From Alteraurantiacibacter aquimixticola (GTDB taxonomy: Bacteria; Pseudomonadota; Alphaproteobacteria; Sphingomonadales; Sphingomonadaceae), in the NCBI RefSeq assembly GCF_004965515.1, contig NZ_SSHH01000001.1:1200443-1264442 (forward strand): a stretch of DNA of 64,000 bases, given 5' to 3'. Shown piece by piece: positions 24,961-33,628 of this stretch. Under the pieces are notes generated by a model. It made no database searches and was not told the DNA's origin. It worked only from the letters and a program-made list of their open reading frames with translations. Positions within the stretch are counted from its first letter, which is position 1, and every line of letters starts with the position of its first letter. Made by a program: the position numbers and the translations under genes.

Positions 24961-25983
24961 ATGACGTCCAATGTCGTCCCCCTCAAGCGCGGCAGTGAGC
25001 AGGGCCGCCCCTCGCTCGCGCCGATCCTGTCGCTCACCGCTACGGCGATGAATTCGGTCAACCAGGTGATCCTGGACCGGATGCAGAGCGAGATTCCCCT
25101 GATTCCGGCGCTGGCCGGACACCTGATTTCGGGCGGCGGCAAGCGGATGCGGCCGATGCTCACCATCGCCGGGGCAGAGGTGATCGGATACCAGGGCACG
25201 CGCCACCACAAGCTGGCCGCTGCCGTGGAGTTCATCCACACCGCCACGCTGCTGCATGACGATGTCGTGGACGGCTCCGAAACGCGCCGTGGCAAGGAAG
25301 CAGCGAACATCGTCTACGGCAATCCCGCCACCGTGCTGGTGGGCGATTTCCTCTTCTCCCGCGCTTTCGAGCTGATGGTGGAAGATGGCAGCCTCAAGGT
25401 CCTGAAAATCCTGTCTTCCGCCAGCGCCATCATCGCGCAGGGCGAGGTCGACCAACTCGTCTCGCAGCGCAAGATCGAGACTTCGGAAGAGCGCTACCTC
25501 CACATCATCGGCGCCAAGACCGCCGCGCTTTTCGCCGCCGCCAGTCGCATCGCCGCCGTGGTGGCCGAGCGGGACGAGACGGAGGAAAAGGCGCTCGACG
25601 ATTACGGTCGCAATCTCGGCATCGCCTTCCAGCTGGTGGATGACGCGATCGACTATGATTCGGACGCTGCCGAAATGGGCAAGGATCGCGGTGACGATTT
25701 CCGCGAGGGCAAGATGACGCTGCCCGTCATCCTCGCCTATGCGCGCGGCAGCGATGCAGAGCGGCGCTTCTGGCAGGACTGCATCGCCGGTTTCACCATC
25801 TCCGACGCCGACCTCGCCGAGGCGGTCACGCTCATCAACATGCACAATGCCGTGGCCGACACCCGCGAACGCGCGCGCCACTATGCCCAGCGCGCCTGCG
25901 ATGCGCTGGCTATCTTCCCCGACAGTGAGGCACGCCGGGCGATGGTGGAAGCGGCGCAATTCGCGGTGACGCGGGGGTATTGA
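24961..25983 (+). CDS. Long-chain polyprenyl diphosphate synthase (octaprenyl/decaprenyl type)
   Basis: A 340-residue trans-prenyltransferase that extends farnesyl diphosphate to the side chain of ubiquinone. It has GGGKRMRPML, the first Asp motif LLHDDVVDGSETRRGK and the second, LVDDAIDYDSD, followed by KDRGDDFREGKMTLPVILA. Small residues before the first Asp motif (FIHTATLLHDD) fit a long-chain product. In sphingomonads the product is normally decaprenyl for Q10, but length cannot be read from sequence alone. ATG 24961 was chosen by alignment with the family N-terminus. Confidence 0.93.
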   Translation: MTSNVVPLKRGSEQGRPSLAPILSLTATAMNSVNQVILDRMQSEIPLIPALAGHLISGGGKRMRPMLTIAGAEVIGYQGTRHHKLAAAVEFIHTATLLHDDVVDGSETRRGKEAANIVYGNPATVLVGDFLFSRAFELMVEDGSLKVLKILSSASAIIAQGEVDQLVSQRKIETSEERYLHIIGAKTAALFAAASRIAAVVAERDETEEKALDDYGRNLGIAFQLVDDAIDYDSDAAEMGKDRGDDFREGKMTLPVILAYARGSDAERRFWQDCIAGFTISDADLAEAVTLINMHNAVADTRERARHYAQRACDALAIFPDSEARRAMVEAAQFAVTRGY

Positions 25984-25986
25984 TTG

Positions 25987-26376
25987 ATGGCCGGGATGAA
26001 GGCCTATGCCTCGCCCGAAGAGTGGTTCGCCGATGCCGAAGACTGGCAGAAGCCGCTAATCGACAAGTTCAGGGCGGCCATTCTTGACGCGGCACCGTTC
26101 GAAATGGCGATCCGCCATGGCAATCTCTTCTTCCTGCATAACGGCCAATGCATCCTCATCAGGCATGATCCGGAATGTGTGATCCTGGGGTTTTTCCGCG
26201 GCAAGCGCTTGCGTGACCTGGAACCGCGCCTGAAAGCGAGCGGCAAGTACGAACTGGCCAATATCGTCTTCCGCGAAGGTTCGCAGGACTTGCCGGAACG
26301 GCTGGGAGAGCTGGCGCGCAAGGCTGCCGATCTCAACGCGCAACTGGGCGATCCGCGCGACCTGTCGAATTACTGA
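25987..26376 (+). CDS. DUF1801 domain protein
   Basis: A 129-residue cytoplasmic protein. YASPEEWFADAEDWQKPLIDKFRAAILDAAP, EMAIRHGNLFFLHNGQCILIRHDPECVILGFFRGKRL and the C-terminal helix match DUF1801 (YdhG-like), relatives of the frataxin-fold family. Function is not established. It starts 3 bases after the polyprenyl synthase stop, so probably shares its transcript, and is followed closely by hrpB. Confidence 0.85.
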   Translation: MAGMKAYASPEEWFADAEDWQKPLIDKFRAAILDAAPFEMAIRHGNLFFLHNGQCILIRHDPECVILGFFRGKRLRDLEPRLKASGKYELANIVFREGSQDLPERLGELARKAADLNAQLGDPRDLSNY

Positions 26377-26399
26377 GCAAGTTCGGTTAGGGCGAAGCC

Positions 26400-28826
26400 G
26401 TGGCCCAGAATCTTCCCATCAACGCCGTCCTGCCGGAACTGCTCGGCGCTTTGCGTGCGCACAATTCCGCCGTGCTGATCGCACCTCCCGGCGCGGGCAA
26501 GACCACCGCGGTTGCGCCTGCGCTGATCGGTGAGGAATGGTGCAGCGGACAAGTGATCGTCCTCAGCCCCCGCCGCGTGGCTGCACGCGCCGCGGCGGAG
26601 CGGATGGCGGAGATGCTGGGCGAGAAGCCGGGCGAGACGGTCGGCTACCTCACCCGCATGGACAGCAAGTCCGGCCCCAAGACGCGCATCCTTGTCGTGA
26701 CCGAGGCGATCTTCGTCTCGCGGCTCCTCTCCGACCAGGAACTCGAAGGTATCTCCGCCGTGCTGTTCGACGAGGCGCATGAGCGGCATCTCGACAGCGA
26801 TCTCGGCCTCGCACTGGCGTTGGAAACGCAGGGCGTGCTGCGCGAAGACCTGCGCTTGCTGGTCATGTCCGCCACCATCGACGGCGCGCGGTTCGCGCGG
26901 CTGTTGGGCGAGGGCGCTCCGGTGATCGAGAGCGAGGGCAAGGCGCACCCGCTGCGGGTGGAGTGGCTCGGCGCCTCGCCCGAAAAGCGGATCGAGGAGG
27001 CGATGACATCCGCGATCCTTGCAGCATGGCGCGAGGAGGAGGGCGATATCCTCGCCTTCCTGCCCGGCGTTGGCGAAATCGAGCGCGTGCGCGAGCGGCT
27101 GGAAGAGCGACTGCCCAATGTGCCCATCCTGCCGCTGCACGGACAGGTGCAGCCAGCGGACCAGCGCATGGCCATACGCCGCGATGTCGAAGGCCGCCGT
27201 CGCCTCGTGCTCGCCACCAGCATTGCCGAGACTTCGATCACGCTCGATGGCGTGTCGGTCGTGGTCGATAGCGGCCTGTCGCGGCGCGCGGAATTCGACG
27301 TGGCAGCGGGCGTCACCCATCTCGTCACCCGGCGCGCTAGCCAGGCATCGGCCGGGCAAAGGGCGGGGCGCGCGGCGCGGCAAGGACCGGGCGTTGCCTA
27401 TCGCCTGTGGGAAGAAGGCGGCCATGCCGGGCGCGAGGCTTTCGATCCGCCCGAAATGCTCACCAGCGACCTCGCCCCGCTGACACTGTCGCTGGCGCAA
27501 TGGGGAGTGGAGAATGTGGCGAGCTTGAAATGGCTCGACGTCCCGCCAGCACCTGCGTTCTCCGCCGCGCACGAGCGCTTGCAGGCGCTGGATGCGCTCG
27601 ATGATGAGGGTCGAATCACCGATTGGGGGCGCAAGATTGCCGCGCTGCCCATGTCGCCACCGCAAGCCGCCATGGTGCTCTATGGCGCGCAGCACGAAGC
27701 GGGCAGGGAGGCGGCGCGGCTGGCGCTGCTGATGCAGGAACGCGGGCTGGGTGGGCGCGGCGAGGACTTGGCGCAGCGCCTCCAGCGTTGGAACGGCGAC
27801 CGCTCGAAAAGAGCAGAGGCGGCGCGCAAGCTGGCCGATGGCTGGGCGCGCAAGGCAGGCGATCTGGTGAAGAGCGAGAAGGGCGAGAGTCCGCCACTCG
27901 CCATCCTGCTCGCCCATGCGCTGCCCGCGAATGTCGCGAAGCGCCGCGATGCGAGCGGGGAGAGCTGGCTGTCGGCGGGCGGGCGCGGCTACCAGCTCGA
28001 TCCCGCATCGCCGCTCGCACGTGCCGAGTGGCTGGTGATCGCCGATGCGCAGGGCCGGGCGAGCGGCGCGCGGATCACTGCCGCGATGCAGCTAGACCCC
28101 GGCGAAGTCGAGCAATGGCTTGGCGAGCGGATCGAGCGGCGCCATTCGGCCCGCTGGAATGCGAGCGAAAAGCGGGTGGAGGCCCGGCTGGAGCGTCGCC
28201 TAGGGGCGATCACGCTGAAGAGCGGCCCCGACCCCGATCCGGACCCGCAAGCGCTTGTGGACCTCCTTGTGGAGAAGGCTGTGGATAAGCTGGGGGAACT
28301 GCTCCCGGCCGACCTTCTGGCGCGCGCTCGCTTCGCCGGGCTGGAAGCGCTCTCTCTGCAGCGGCTGGGTGAGGAAGCACCCGAATGGCTCGCCCCGTTG
28401 CTACATGGTCGCCGCGGGCTCGACCTTCCTAATGGCAAGCTGGTCGATGCGTTACTCGGCCGCTTGAGCTGGGACGAGCGCCAGCAGCTCGACCGGCTGG
28501 CTCCGCGCGAATTCTCCAGCCCCGCCGGAACGCGCCACGCCATCGATTATGCAGGCGACGATGCCCCTTGCGTGGAAGTGCGCGTGCAGGCTGTCTTCGG
28601 CCTCGAACGTCATCCGATGATCGGCAACACGCCTCTGCTGCTGAAACTGACCGACCCGGGTGGCAAGCCCATGCAGGCCACGCGCGACTTGCCCGGCTTC
28701 TGGCAGGGCAGCTGGCGCGATGTGCAGAAAGACGGCAAGGGCCGCTATCCCAAGCACCGCTGGCCCGATGAACCATGGGCGGAAAAGCCCAGCCTCAAGA
28801 CCAAGAACGCCTTCAATCGCACTTGA
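26400..28826 (+). CDS. hrpB: ATP-dependent helicase HrpB
   Basis: An 808-residue DEAH-box helicase. The N-terminal half has the Walker A motif APPGAGKTTAV, DEAHERH at about residues 124-130, the motif VMSATIDGARF and the helicase C signature ATSIAETSITLDGV with QRAGRAAR. HA2 and the HrpB-specific C-terminal domain follow; it ends KHRWPDEPWAEKP, characteristic of HrpB. The start is GTG at 26400. Its RNA substrate is unknown. Length is normal for the family (about 800-850). Confidence 0.95.
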   Translation: MAQNLPINAVLPELLGALRAHNSAVLIAPPGAGKTTAVAPALIGEEWCSGQVIVLSPRRVAARAAAERMAEMLGEKPGETVGYLTRMDSKSGPKTRILVVTEAIFVSRLLSDQELEGISAVLFDEAHERHLDSDLGLALALETQGVLREDLRLLVMSATIDGARFARLLGEGAPVIESEGKAHPLRVEWLGASPEKRIEEAMTSAILAAWREEEGDILAFLPGVGEIERVRERLEERLPNVPILPLHGQVQPADQRMAIRRDVEGRRRLVLATSIAETSITLDGVSVVVDSGLSRRAEFDVAAGVTHLVTRRASQASAGQRAGRAARQGPGVAYRLWEEGGHAGREAFDPPEMLTSDLAPLTLSLAQWGVENVASLKWLDVPPAPAFSAAHERLQALDALDDEGRITDWGRKIAALPMSPPQAAMVLYGAQHEAGREAARLALLMQERGLGGRGEDLAQRLQRWNGDRSKRAEAARKLADGWARKAGDLVKSEKGESPPLAILLAHALPANVAKRRDASGESWLSAGGRGYQLDPASPLARAEWLVIADAQGRASGARITAAMQLDPGEVEQWLGERIERRHSARWNASEKRVEARLERRLGAITLKSGPDPDPDPQALVDLLVEKAVDKLGELLPADLLARARFAGLEALSLQRLGEEAPEWLAPLLHGRRGLDLPNGKLVDALLGRLSWDERQQLDRLAPREFSSPAGTRHAIDYAGDDAPCVEVRVQAVFGLERHPMIGNTPLLLKLTDPGGKPMQATRDLPGFWQGSWRDVQKDGKGRYPKHRWPDEPWAEKPSLKTKNAFNRT

Positions 28827-28858
28827 TTTCGCGGGCGAGAATCAACAAAGGGAAACCT

Positions 28859-29137
28859 ATGCAGGCCCGTATCTACAAACGCCCGAAGAACGCCATGCAG
28901 AGCGGCAAGGCTCTGGTGGACCAGTGGATCCTCGATTTCGCTCCGGCGCAGGCGAAGAAGCCCGACCCGTTGATGGGCTGGGCCGGCAGCGGCGATACGC
29001 AGCAGCAGGTGCAGCTGAAATTCGAAAGCTGCGAGGCGGCGCAGGCCTATGCGGACAAGCACGGCATTCCCGCCGTGGTCCACACAGTCCCGCCCAAGCG
29101 CCTGAAGATCCAGGCCTACGCCGATAATTTTAGATAA
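28859..29137 (+). CDS. NDUFS4-like NADH dehydrogenase accessory protein (ETC complex I conserved region)
   Basis: A 92-residue protein homologous to the 18-kDa accessory subunit of complex I, found in alphaproteobacteria and mitochondria. Landmarks are ARIYKRPKNAMQSGKA, WILDFAPAQAKKPDPLMGWAGSGDTQQQVQLKFES and CEAAQAYADKHGI. It probably stabilises the NADH-binding arm of respiratory complex I. A GGGAAACCT stretch precedes the ATG. It follows hrpB by 32 bases and does not lie beside the nuo genes. Confidence 0.92.
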   Translation: MQARIYKRPKNAMQSGKALVDQWILDFAPAQAKKPDPLMGWAGSGDTQQQVQLKFESCEAAQAYADKHGIPAVVHTVPPKRLKIQAYADNFR

Positions 29138-29262
29138 TATTCGGCCTCAATCGCCGGCGGCTGCATCCGCAGCGTTCTGCCTTAGGCAGTGCTTCGCATC
29201 GACTATCCTCGCCTGAGTCCCTTCGTCCTACGGACTACGGGGTGGAGTAGTTTATCCTGAGC

Positions 29263-29321
29263 GGCTGCTGCAGGCAGCCAGCCGAAGGGGGCGCGCATTC
29301 GCGCTTGCGGGCCTTTGGCCC
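29263..29321. repeat. Non-coding hairpin cluster resembling a degenerate interspersed repeat
   Basis: In the 216-base gap after the complex I gene, TATCCTGAGC ... CCGAAGGGG frames a GGCTGC / GCAGCC hairpin (29263-29279). A second hairpin, GGGCCTTTGGCCC (29309-29321), recurs before rpmE at 54516. These look like the decayed dispersed repeats of sphingomonad intergenic regions. A terminator role is possible. Confidence 0.4.
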
Positions 29322-29353
29322 GAAGACGTGCTACGCCCGCAATGTTCCGTCTA

Positions 29354-29638
29354 TTATTTCCGCAATTGCAGCTCGCCACGTTCGAATGCCGTGCGGCAGT
29401 CGGTCGCGTCGTGGCGGATATCTTCGTCCAGCAGCGGCGTAGCGGTCATGCCCGGACCTTCGAAGCGCGGGTCGTCGCATTCGCTATCATTCGAATAGTC
29501 GCCATTGTCGTCACCGAAATCGACCGTTGCGGCCAGCTCCGGATTGCCTGGTGCCGTCAGGTCATTGGCGGCCATTGGCGGTTCGCCGCAAGCTGCCAGA
29601 ATGAGAACCATACTTGCCGGCACGATAATCTTGATCAT
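29354..29638 (-). CDS. Small lipoprotein with SECDDPRFEGPGM motif
   Basis: A 94-residue predicted lipoprotein. The signal peptide MIKIIVPASMVLILAAC has a lipobox LAAC with lipidated Cys at 17. The mature part contains YSNDSECDDPRFEGPGM and DIRHDATDCRTAFERG, a two-cysteine acidic motif that I recall from many secreted alphaproteobacterial proteins but whose role is unknown. A conserved Cys pair and Asp cluster could hold a disulfide and a calcium ion (inference). It is transcribed divergently from the SRP RNA gene. Confidence 0.8.
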   Translation of the reverse strand: MIKIIVPASMVLILAACGEPPMAANDLTAPGNPELAATVDFGDDNGDYSNDSECDDPRFEGPGMTATPLLDEDIRHDATDCRTAFERGELQLRK

Positions 29639-29715
29639 TAATACCCTCCCCAAAAGGTCTTGAGGCGGATAGCGCTGATGGGTTGCAAAATTATAACCGC
29701 ATCGCCATATCGCGG

Positions 29716-29809
29716 TCCGGGAGTCGGGTGGACGTTTGCGTTCGCTCACCGGGTCAGGTCCGGAAGGAAGCAGCCCAGGTGAATTGCGGCGGGTCGCTCG
29801 GCTCCTTTA
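29716..29809 (+). ncRNA. ffs: Signal recognition particle RNA (4.5S)
   Basis: The invariant hairpin GGTCAGGTCCGGAAGG...AGCAGCCC of bacterial SRP RNA lies at 29754-29776. Outer arms GGAGTCGGGT (29720) and CGGGTCGCTCGGCTCC pair over at least 10 bp, giving the usual rod of about 95 bases. The RNA joins Ffh to target membrane proteins. The ends are estimated by pairing. The 3' end meets the stop codon of the convergent gene. Confidence 0.93.
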
Positions 29810-30289
29810 CCCTTCAGACATGGCAGACATGCGATCGCGCGCGGCGACGCGCGAGCCCGTGGCCGGTTGCCGCCCACTAAAGCGAGCGAGGCCGAAAGGC
29901 GGCATATTGACGCTTATCGTCTCGAAGCCACCGGCCGGTACGCAGTAGGTCTCGTGAAAGATGCCAACCGAGCCATTGTCCCCCACAGCCTTGTTGAAAG
30001 CGCTCCAGGCGGGCCAATGGTTGCGATCACGGTCTTGAGCATAGGCTTCGAGGCGTGCGAAATCGCGCCAATATTGTACGAGCAACACGGTACGCATGCC
30101 TGCCAGCAACGTTTCGGCGCCAATGAAGCCGCTTTCGGGGTTGTCCTCCAACTCGGCGATCATCGGCCCCATGGACCGGGCCACCGGCAACCATTGCCGA
30201 GGCCTTAGGAAGTGGTTGATGCGCATTCCTATCAGGAACACGACAAGCGACCCTTCATGTCTGTCGGTAAGTCGACCTGGCTCTATCAT
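29807..30289 (-). CDS. DUF4188 family protein
   Basis: A 160-residue protein. FLIGMRINHFLRPRQWLPVARSMGPMIAEL, GFIGAETL, VLLVQYWRDFARLEAYAQD and HWPAWSAFNKAVG...GIFHETY match DUF4188, a ferredoxin-like dimeric barrel related to haem-degrading and antibiotic monooxygenases. GGAG lies just before the ATG. Its stop codon overlaps the 3' edge of the SRP RNA gene, so the two transcripts converge. Function is unknown. Confidence 0.85.
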   Translation of the reverse strand: MIEPGRLTDRHEGSLVVFLIGMRINHFLRPRQWLPVARSMGPMIAELEDNPESGFIGAETLLAGMRTVLLVQYWRDFARLEAYAQDRDRNHWPAWSAFNKAVGDNGSVGIFHETYCVPAGGFETISVNMPPFGLARFSGRQPATGSRVAARDRMSAMSEG

Positions 30290-30378
30290 CACATTCTCCA
30301 GTGGTGCTGCCGAATGGCACGGGGGGCAAAGCTGTTGTACCATTCGACATCGGCACGCGCCGCACCTAGATTGAAGCG

Positions 30379-32259
30379 ATGGGTGATTCACCAGACGATA
30401 CCGACCTCCCGCCCTGGGATGATGAGCAGGAAGAGGAGGCCCAGGAGCAGGCAGGGCCCTCCGCAGCCGAGCTTGAGGCTGCGGGCCAGTCCGCCATGTT
30501 CGGCGATGCCGCGCCCCCGCCTGTAGAGGACCCTGCCGTGGCGAGTGAGGCCGCGCCTGCGTCCGTGGAGCAGCCTGCTGCGGCCCCGGCACCTCCGCCG
30601 GCCAATTCCGGCCCCTATCGCGTGCTGGCGCGCAAATACCGTCCGCAGACATTCAGCGAGCTGATCGGCCAGGAGCCGATGGTGAAGACGCTCGCCAACG
30701 CCATTGCGCGCGACCGGCTGGCGCATGCCTTCCTGATGACCGGCGTGCGCGGGGTGGGCAAAACCTCCACCGCGCGCCTGATCGCCAAGGCGCTCAACTG
30801 CGTCGGCCCGGATGGGCAGGGCGGACCGACCATCGATCCTTGCGGTGTGTGCGAGCCGTGCCAGGCCATTGCGGAAGGCCGCCATATCGACGTGATCGAG
30901 ATGGACGCCGCCAGCCATACCGGCGTGGACGATGTGCGCGAGATTATCGAGGCGGTCCGCTATGCCGCCGTCTCCGCGCGCTACAAGATCTATATTATCG
31001 ACGAAGTGCACATGCTCAGCCGCAACGCTTTCAACGCGTTGCTCAAGACGCTGGAAGAGCCGCCTGCGCATGTGAAATTCCTTTTCGCCACGACAGAGGT
31101 CGACAAGCTGCCGGTGACGGTGCTCTCCCGCTGCCAGCGCTTCGACTTGCGGCGCATTCCGGCCGAATTGCTCCACCAGCATTTCGCCAGCGTGTGCCGG
31201 CAGGAAGGTGTCGAGGCCGAGGACGAAGCGATCGCCATGGTCGCCGCCGCTGCCGAGGGTTCGGCGCGCGACGGCCTCTCCATCCTCGACCAGGCGATCG
31301 CCCATGCCGACATGGATGCAGGCGACGGCGCGACCATGGTCACCGCGGCCAAGGTGCGCGAAATGCTGGGCCTTGCCGATAAGGGCGCACAAAGGCGGCT
31401 ATTCGCTCACCTGCTCAATGGCGACCCGCAGGGCCTGCTTGCTGCCGTGAACGACCAGTATTCGCTCGGCGTCGAGCCGCTGGCGCTGCTGCGCGGCTTG
31501 ATGGAGCTGACGCATCGTATTGCCGTCGCCCAGCTGGGTGAGGGCGAAGTGACGGCGGTCAGCGAGGAAGAGCGGCAGGATATCGCGCAATGGGCCGATC
31601 GCCTCTCCGCCGGGCAGGTCCATCGCCTGTGGCAATTACTGCTGAAGGGCCATGACGAGGTGAAGGGCGCGCCCGATCCGCTGGTCGCGGCGCAAATGGC
31701 GCTGCTGCGCATCCTTCACGCCGCCGACATGCCCGATCCGGGCAAGCTGGAGAAGCTGCTGAAGGAGGCCGCCGAGCGCGGTGTGGGGGCCGTGCAAGCT
31801 CCCGCTGCTCCGGGCGCCGCTGCATCCTCGCAGGACGGTCCGCAAGCGGCTGGCTCCATGCCCGATGCACATATCGAATGGACGATCATGTGCGACCGGG
31901 TGGAGCAGGAAGGCCTGCTGCGCATGGGTCAGGTGATGCGCGACTGGATACGTATCATCGAGCTACGCGACGGCTATTTGCGCTTCACCCATTCGGACGA
32001 ATTCGACGAGGATATCCTGCCCGAACTGCGCGATGCGCTGCTGCGCGCCACGGGCGAGCGGTGGGATGTGGCGAAAGGCGCGGGCGAGGGCCAACCGAGT
32101 TTGCGCGAACGCGCCGAAGCGGCGCAGGCCGCCGACCGCGCGCGGATCGAAAGCCATCCGCTGGTGCAGGCGACCAAGGCGGCCTTTCCCGCCGCCGAAC
32201 TGCTCGACGCGGAAGAGATGCCGGTGGGCGAGGCGCGCTGGAACCGGCGTGCTGGATAG
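30379..32259 (+). CDS. dnaX: DNA polymerase III gamma/tau subunit
   Basis: A 626-residue clamp-loader ATPase. An acidic Pro/Ala-rich N-terminal extension of about 70 residues precedes the AAA+ domain that starts YRVLARKYRPQTFSELIGQ. Walker A is GVRGVGKTSTARL, four zinc cysteines lie in the CVGPDGQGG...CGVCEPC region, and Walker B is IYIIDEVHML. The C-terminal tau part binds polymerase and helicase. The extension is long compared with Escherichia coli but common in sphingomonads. Followed by ybaB 38 bases later. Confidence 0.96.
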   Translation: MGDSPDDTDLPPWDDEQEEEAQEQAGPSAAELEAAGQSAMFGDAAPPPVEDPAVASEAAPASVEQPAAAPAPPPANSGPYRVLARKYRPQTFSELIGQEPMVKTLANAIARDRLAHAFLMTGVRGVGKTSTARLIAKALNCVGPDGQGGPTIDPCGVCEPCQAIAEGRHIDVIEMDAASHTGVDDVREIIEAVRYAAVSARYKIYIIDEVHMLSRNAFNALLKTLEEPPAHVKFLFATTEVDKLPVTVLSRCQRFDLRRIPAELLHQHFASVCRQEGVEAEDEAIAMVAAAAEGSARDGLSILDQAIAHADMDAGDGATMVTAAKVREMLGLADKGAQRRLFAHLLNGDPQGLLAAVNDQYSLGVEPLALLRGLMELTHRIAVAQLGEGEVTAVSEEERQDIAQWADRLSAGQVHRLWQLLLKGHDEVKGAPDPLVAAQMALLRILHAADMPDPGKLEKLLKEAAERGVGAVQAPAAPGAAASSQDGPQAAGSMPDAHIEWTIMCDRVEQEGLLRMGQVMRDWIRIIELRDGYLRFTHSDEFDEDILPELRDALLRATGERWDVAKGAGEGQPSLRERAEAAQAADRARIESHPLVQATKAAFPAAELLDAEEMPVGEARWNRRAG

Positions 32260-32297
32260 CCTAAATTGGCTTCACACGAACAAGCGAGAGACGACCA

Positions 32298-32639
32298 ATG
32301 GAATCCATGGAAGAGATGCTGAAGGCGGCGCAGGAAGCGGCCCAGAACATCCAGAAGCAGATGAGCGACGCGCAGGTGAAGCTCGATTCGATCGAGGTAG
32401 AGGGCTCGTCCGGCGGCGGCCTGGTGAAAATCCGCGCCACTGCAAAGGGCCGCATCCTCGGTGTCAATATCGATGACAGCCTGATGGTGCCGGAGGAAAA
32501 GCAGATCCTCGAAGACCTCGTCACCGCTGCCTTCAACGACGCCCGCGACAAGGCCGACCGCGCGGCCAATGAGCAGATGAAGGAAATCCAGGGCAGCATG
32601 GGCCTGCCACCGGGGTTCAATCTGCCGGGGATGGGTTGA
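32298..32639 (+). CDS. YbaB/EbfC nucleoid-associated protein
   Basis: A 113-residue dimeric DNA-binding protein. It has the helix MEEMLKAAQEAAQNIQKQM, the central VEGSSGGGLVKIRATAKGRILGVNID and an amphipathic C-terminal helix with EQMKEIQ, ending GLPPGFNLPGMG. It usually sits between dnaX and recR and is thought to help nucleoid organisation or repair. Here recR does not follow. Confidence 0.95.
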   Translation: MESMEEMLKAAQEAAQNIQKQMSDAQVKLDSIEVEGSSGGGLVKIRATAKGRILGVNIDDSLMVPEEKQILEDLVTAAFNDARDKADRAANEQMKEIQGSMGLPPGFNLPGMG

Positions 32640-32743
32640 TCGGCACGCTCCGGTGGGCGTGATGACGTTATAGGAAGCGGCCAAAGGGGGAATTCGCGCG
32701 ATATCATGCAGCAGTTGTAGTTGCTTCGGCTCTTGCGGCCACT

Positions 32744-33568
32744 ATGCCGAATCTTGCCCACGCCGAAACGGTAGTTCTTGAACCGGCTTCCCCTTGGTTA
32801 ATGGATTACGCTGAGGACAGTTGCGCCTTGCGGCGGGCCTTTGGTGCCGAAGGGCAGGAAGTCGTGATCGAGCTTCGCCAGTTCCAGCCCGGTGACGGCA
32901 TGATGTTCACTGCCTATGGCGAGCCGCTCCGGACGAGGATGCGGCCCGCGTTGTTCCGGTTCGAGCCGGTTGGTGAGGAGCAGAGCCGTGAAAATGCGCA
33001 GCTTCTTGAGGTCGAGGGCTTTGGGCGGGGTATAACTCTTGATATCAGCCTCCATCCTGTCGCGGATGGCGAAGCGGAAGCGGAGCCGGAAACGGTGGCG
33101 GTCCGCGAAACGCGTGAGGCGGCAATGACGGGGATTTCGATCAGCGGAATCCTTCGTGAAGAGACCGTTTTTCAGACCGGGTCCATGGCAGCGCCGGTAG
33201 GCGCCTTGCGCAACTGCATGGATGAATTGCTGACCCATTGGGGTATCGACGTCGAAGCTCACAGGTCGCTCCAACGCCAGGTCGAGCCGAAAGACTACGA
33301 CGGCTGGGTGCACACAATCGTCAATACCGGCTTCCCCCGCAGCATGATCAGGCGGGGCGAGAATGCGATCGTTCGCGTGCGTCTGATCGTGGGAACGGAT
33401 GGGCGCGCCGTTTCCTGCCACATTCCCATTGCTATCGGACATCCGGATTTCGAGGAAGCAGCTTGCCGCACATTGATGGACCATGCAAAATTTGATCCGG
33501 CCCTGGATGCCAATGGCGATCCGATCGAAAGCTATTGGGTCACGAGCATAGCGTATCGGACCTCCTGA
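32744..33568 (+). CDS. TonB C-terminal-domain protein, probably secreted, with an interrupted signal peptide
   Basis: From the only in-frame ATG the protein has 274 residues. The last 90 (DGWVHTIVNTGFPRSMIRRGENAIVRVRLIVGTDGRAVSCHIP...FEEAACRTL) resemble a TonB C-terminal domain, as in periplasmic energy-transducer-like proteins. The segment before it is unfamiliar. In-frame codons upstream of the ATG encode HAAVVVASALAATMPNLAHA, a clear signal-peptide core with an AxA cut site, but no start codon opens that frame. A start shifted by one base (ATG at 32706) suggests a one-base loss. Export may therefore be lost, or the base call may be wrong. Confidence 0.7.
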   Translation: MPNLAHAETVVLEPASPWLMDYAEDSCALRRAFGAEGQEVVIELRQFQPGDGMMFTAYGEPLRTRMRPALFRFEPVGEEQSRENAQLLEVEGFGRGITLDISLHPVADGEAEAEPETVAVRETREAAMTGISISGILREETVFQTGSMAAPVGALRNCMDELLTHWGIDVEAHRSLQRQVEPKDYDGWVHTIVNTGFPRSMIRRGENAIVRVRLIVGTDGRAVSCHIPIAIGHPDFEEAACRTLMDHAKFDPALDANGDPIESYWVTSIAYRTS

Positions 33569-33628
33569 GGGAGTTTTCGCTCGCTCGGTTGTTTGCGTGG
33601 TGAACCAGACCGACCGGTGAAACGGGCT

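Noticed and set aside
26370..27917. 515-codon open frame antisense to hrpB
   Set aside because: His/Arg/Gln-rich translation without motifs; hrpB on the plus strand has all helicase motifs.
30379..32259. Programmed frameshift in dnaX producing gamma
   Set aside because: I did not find a convincing slippery A run followed by a stem; only full-length tau is supported.
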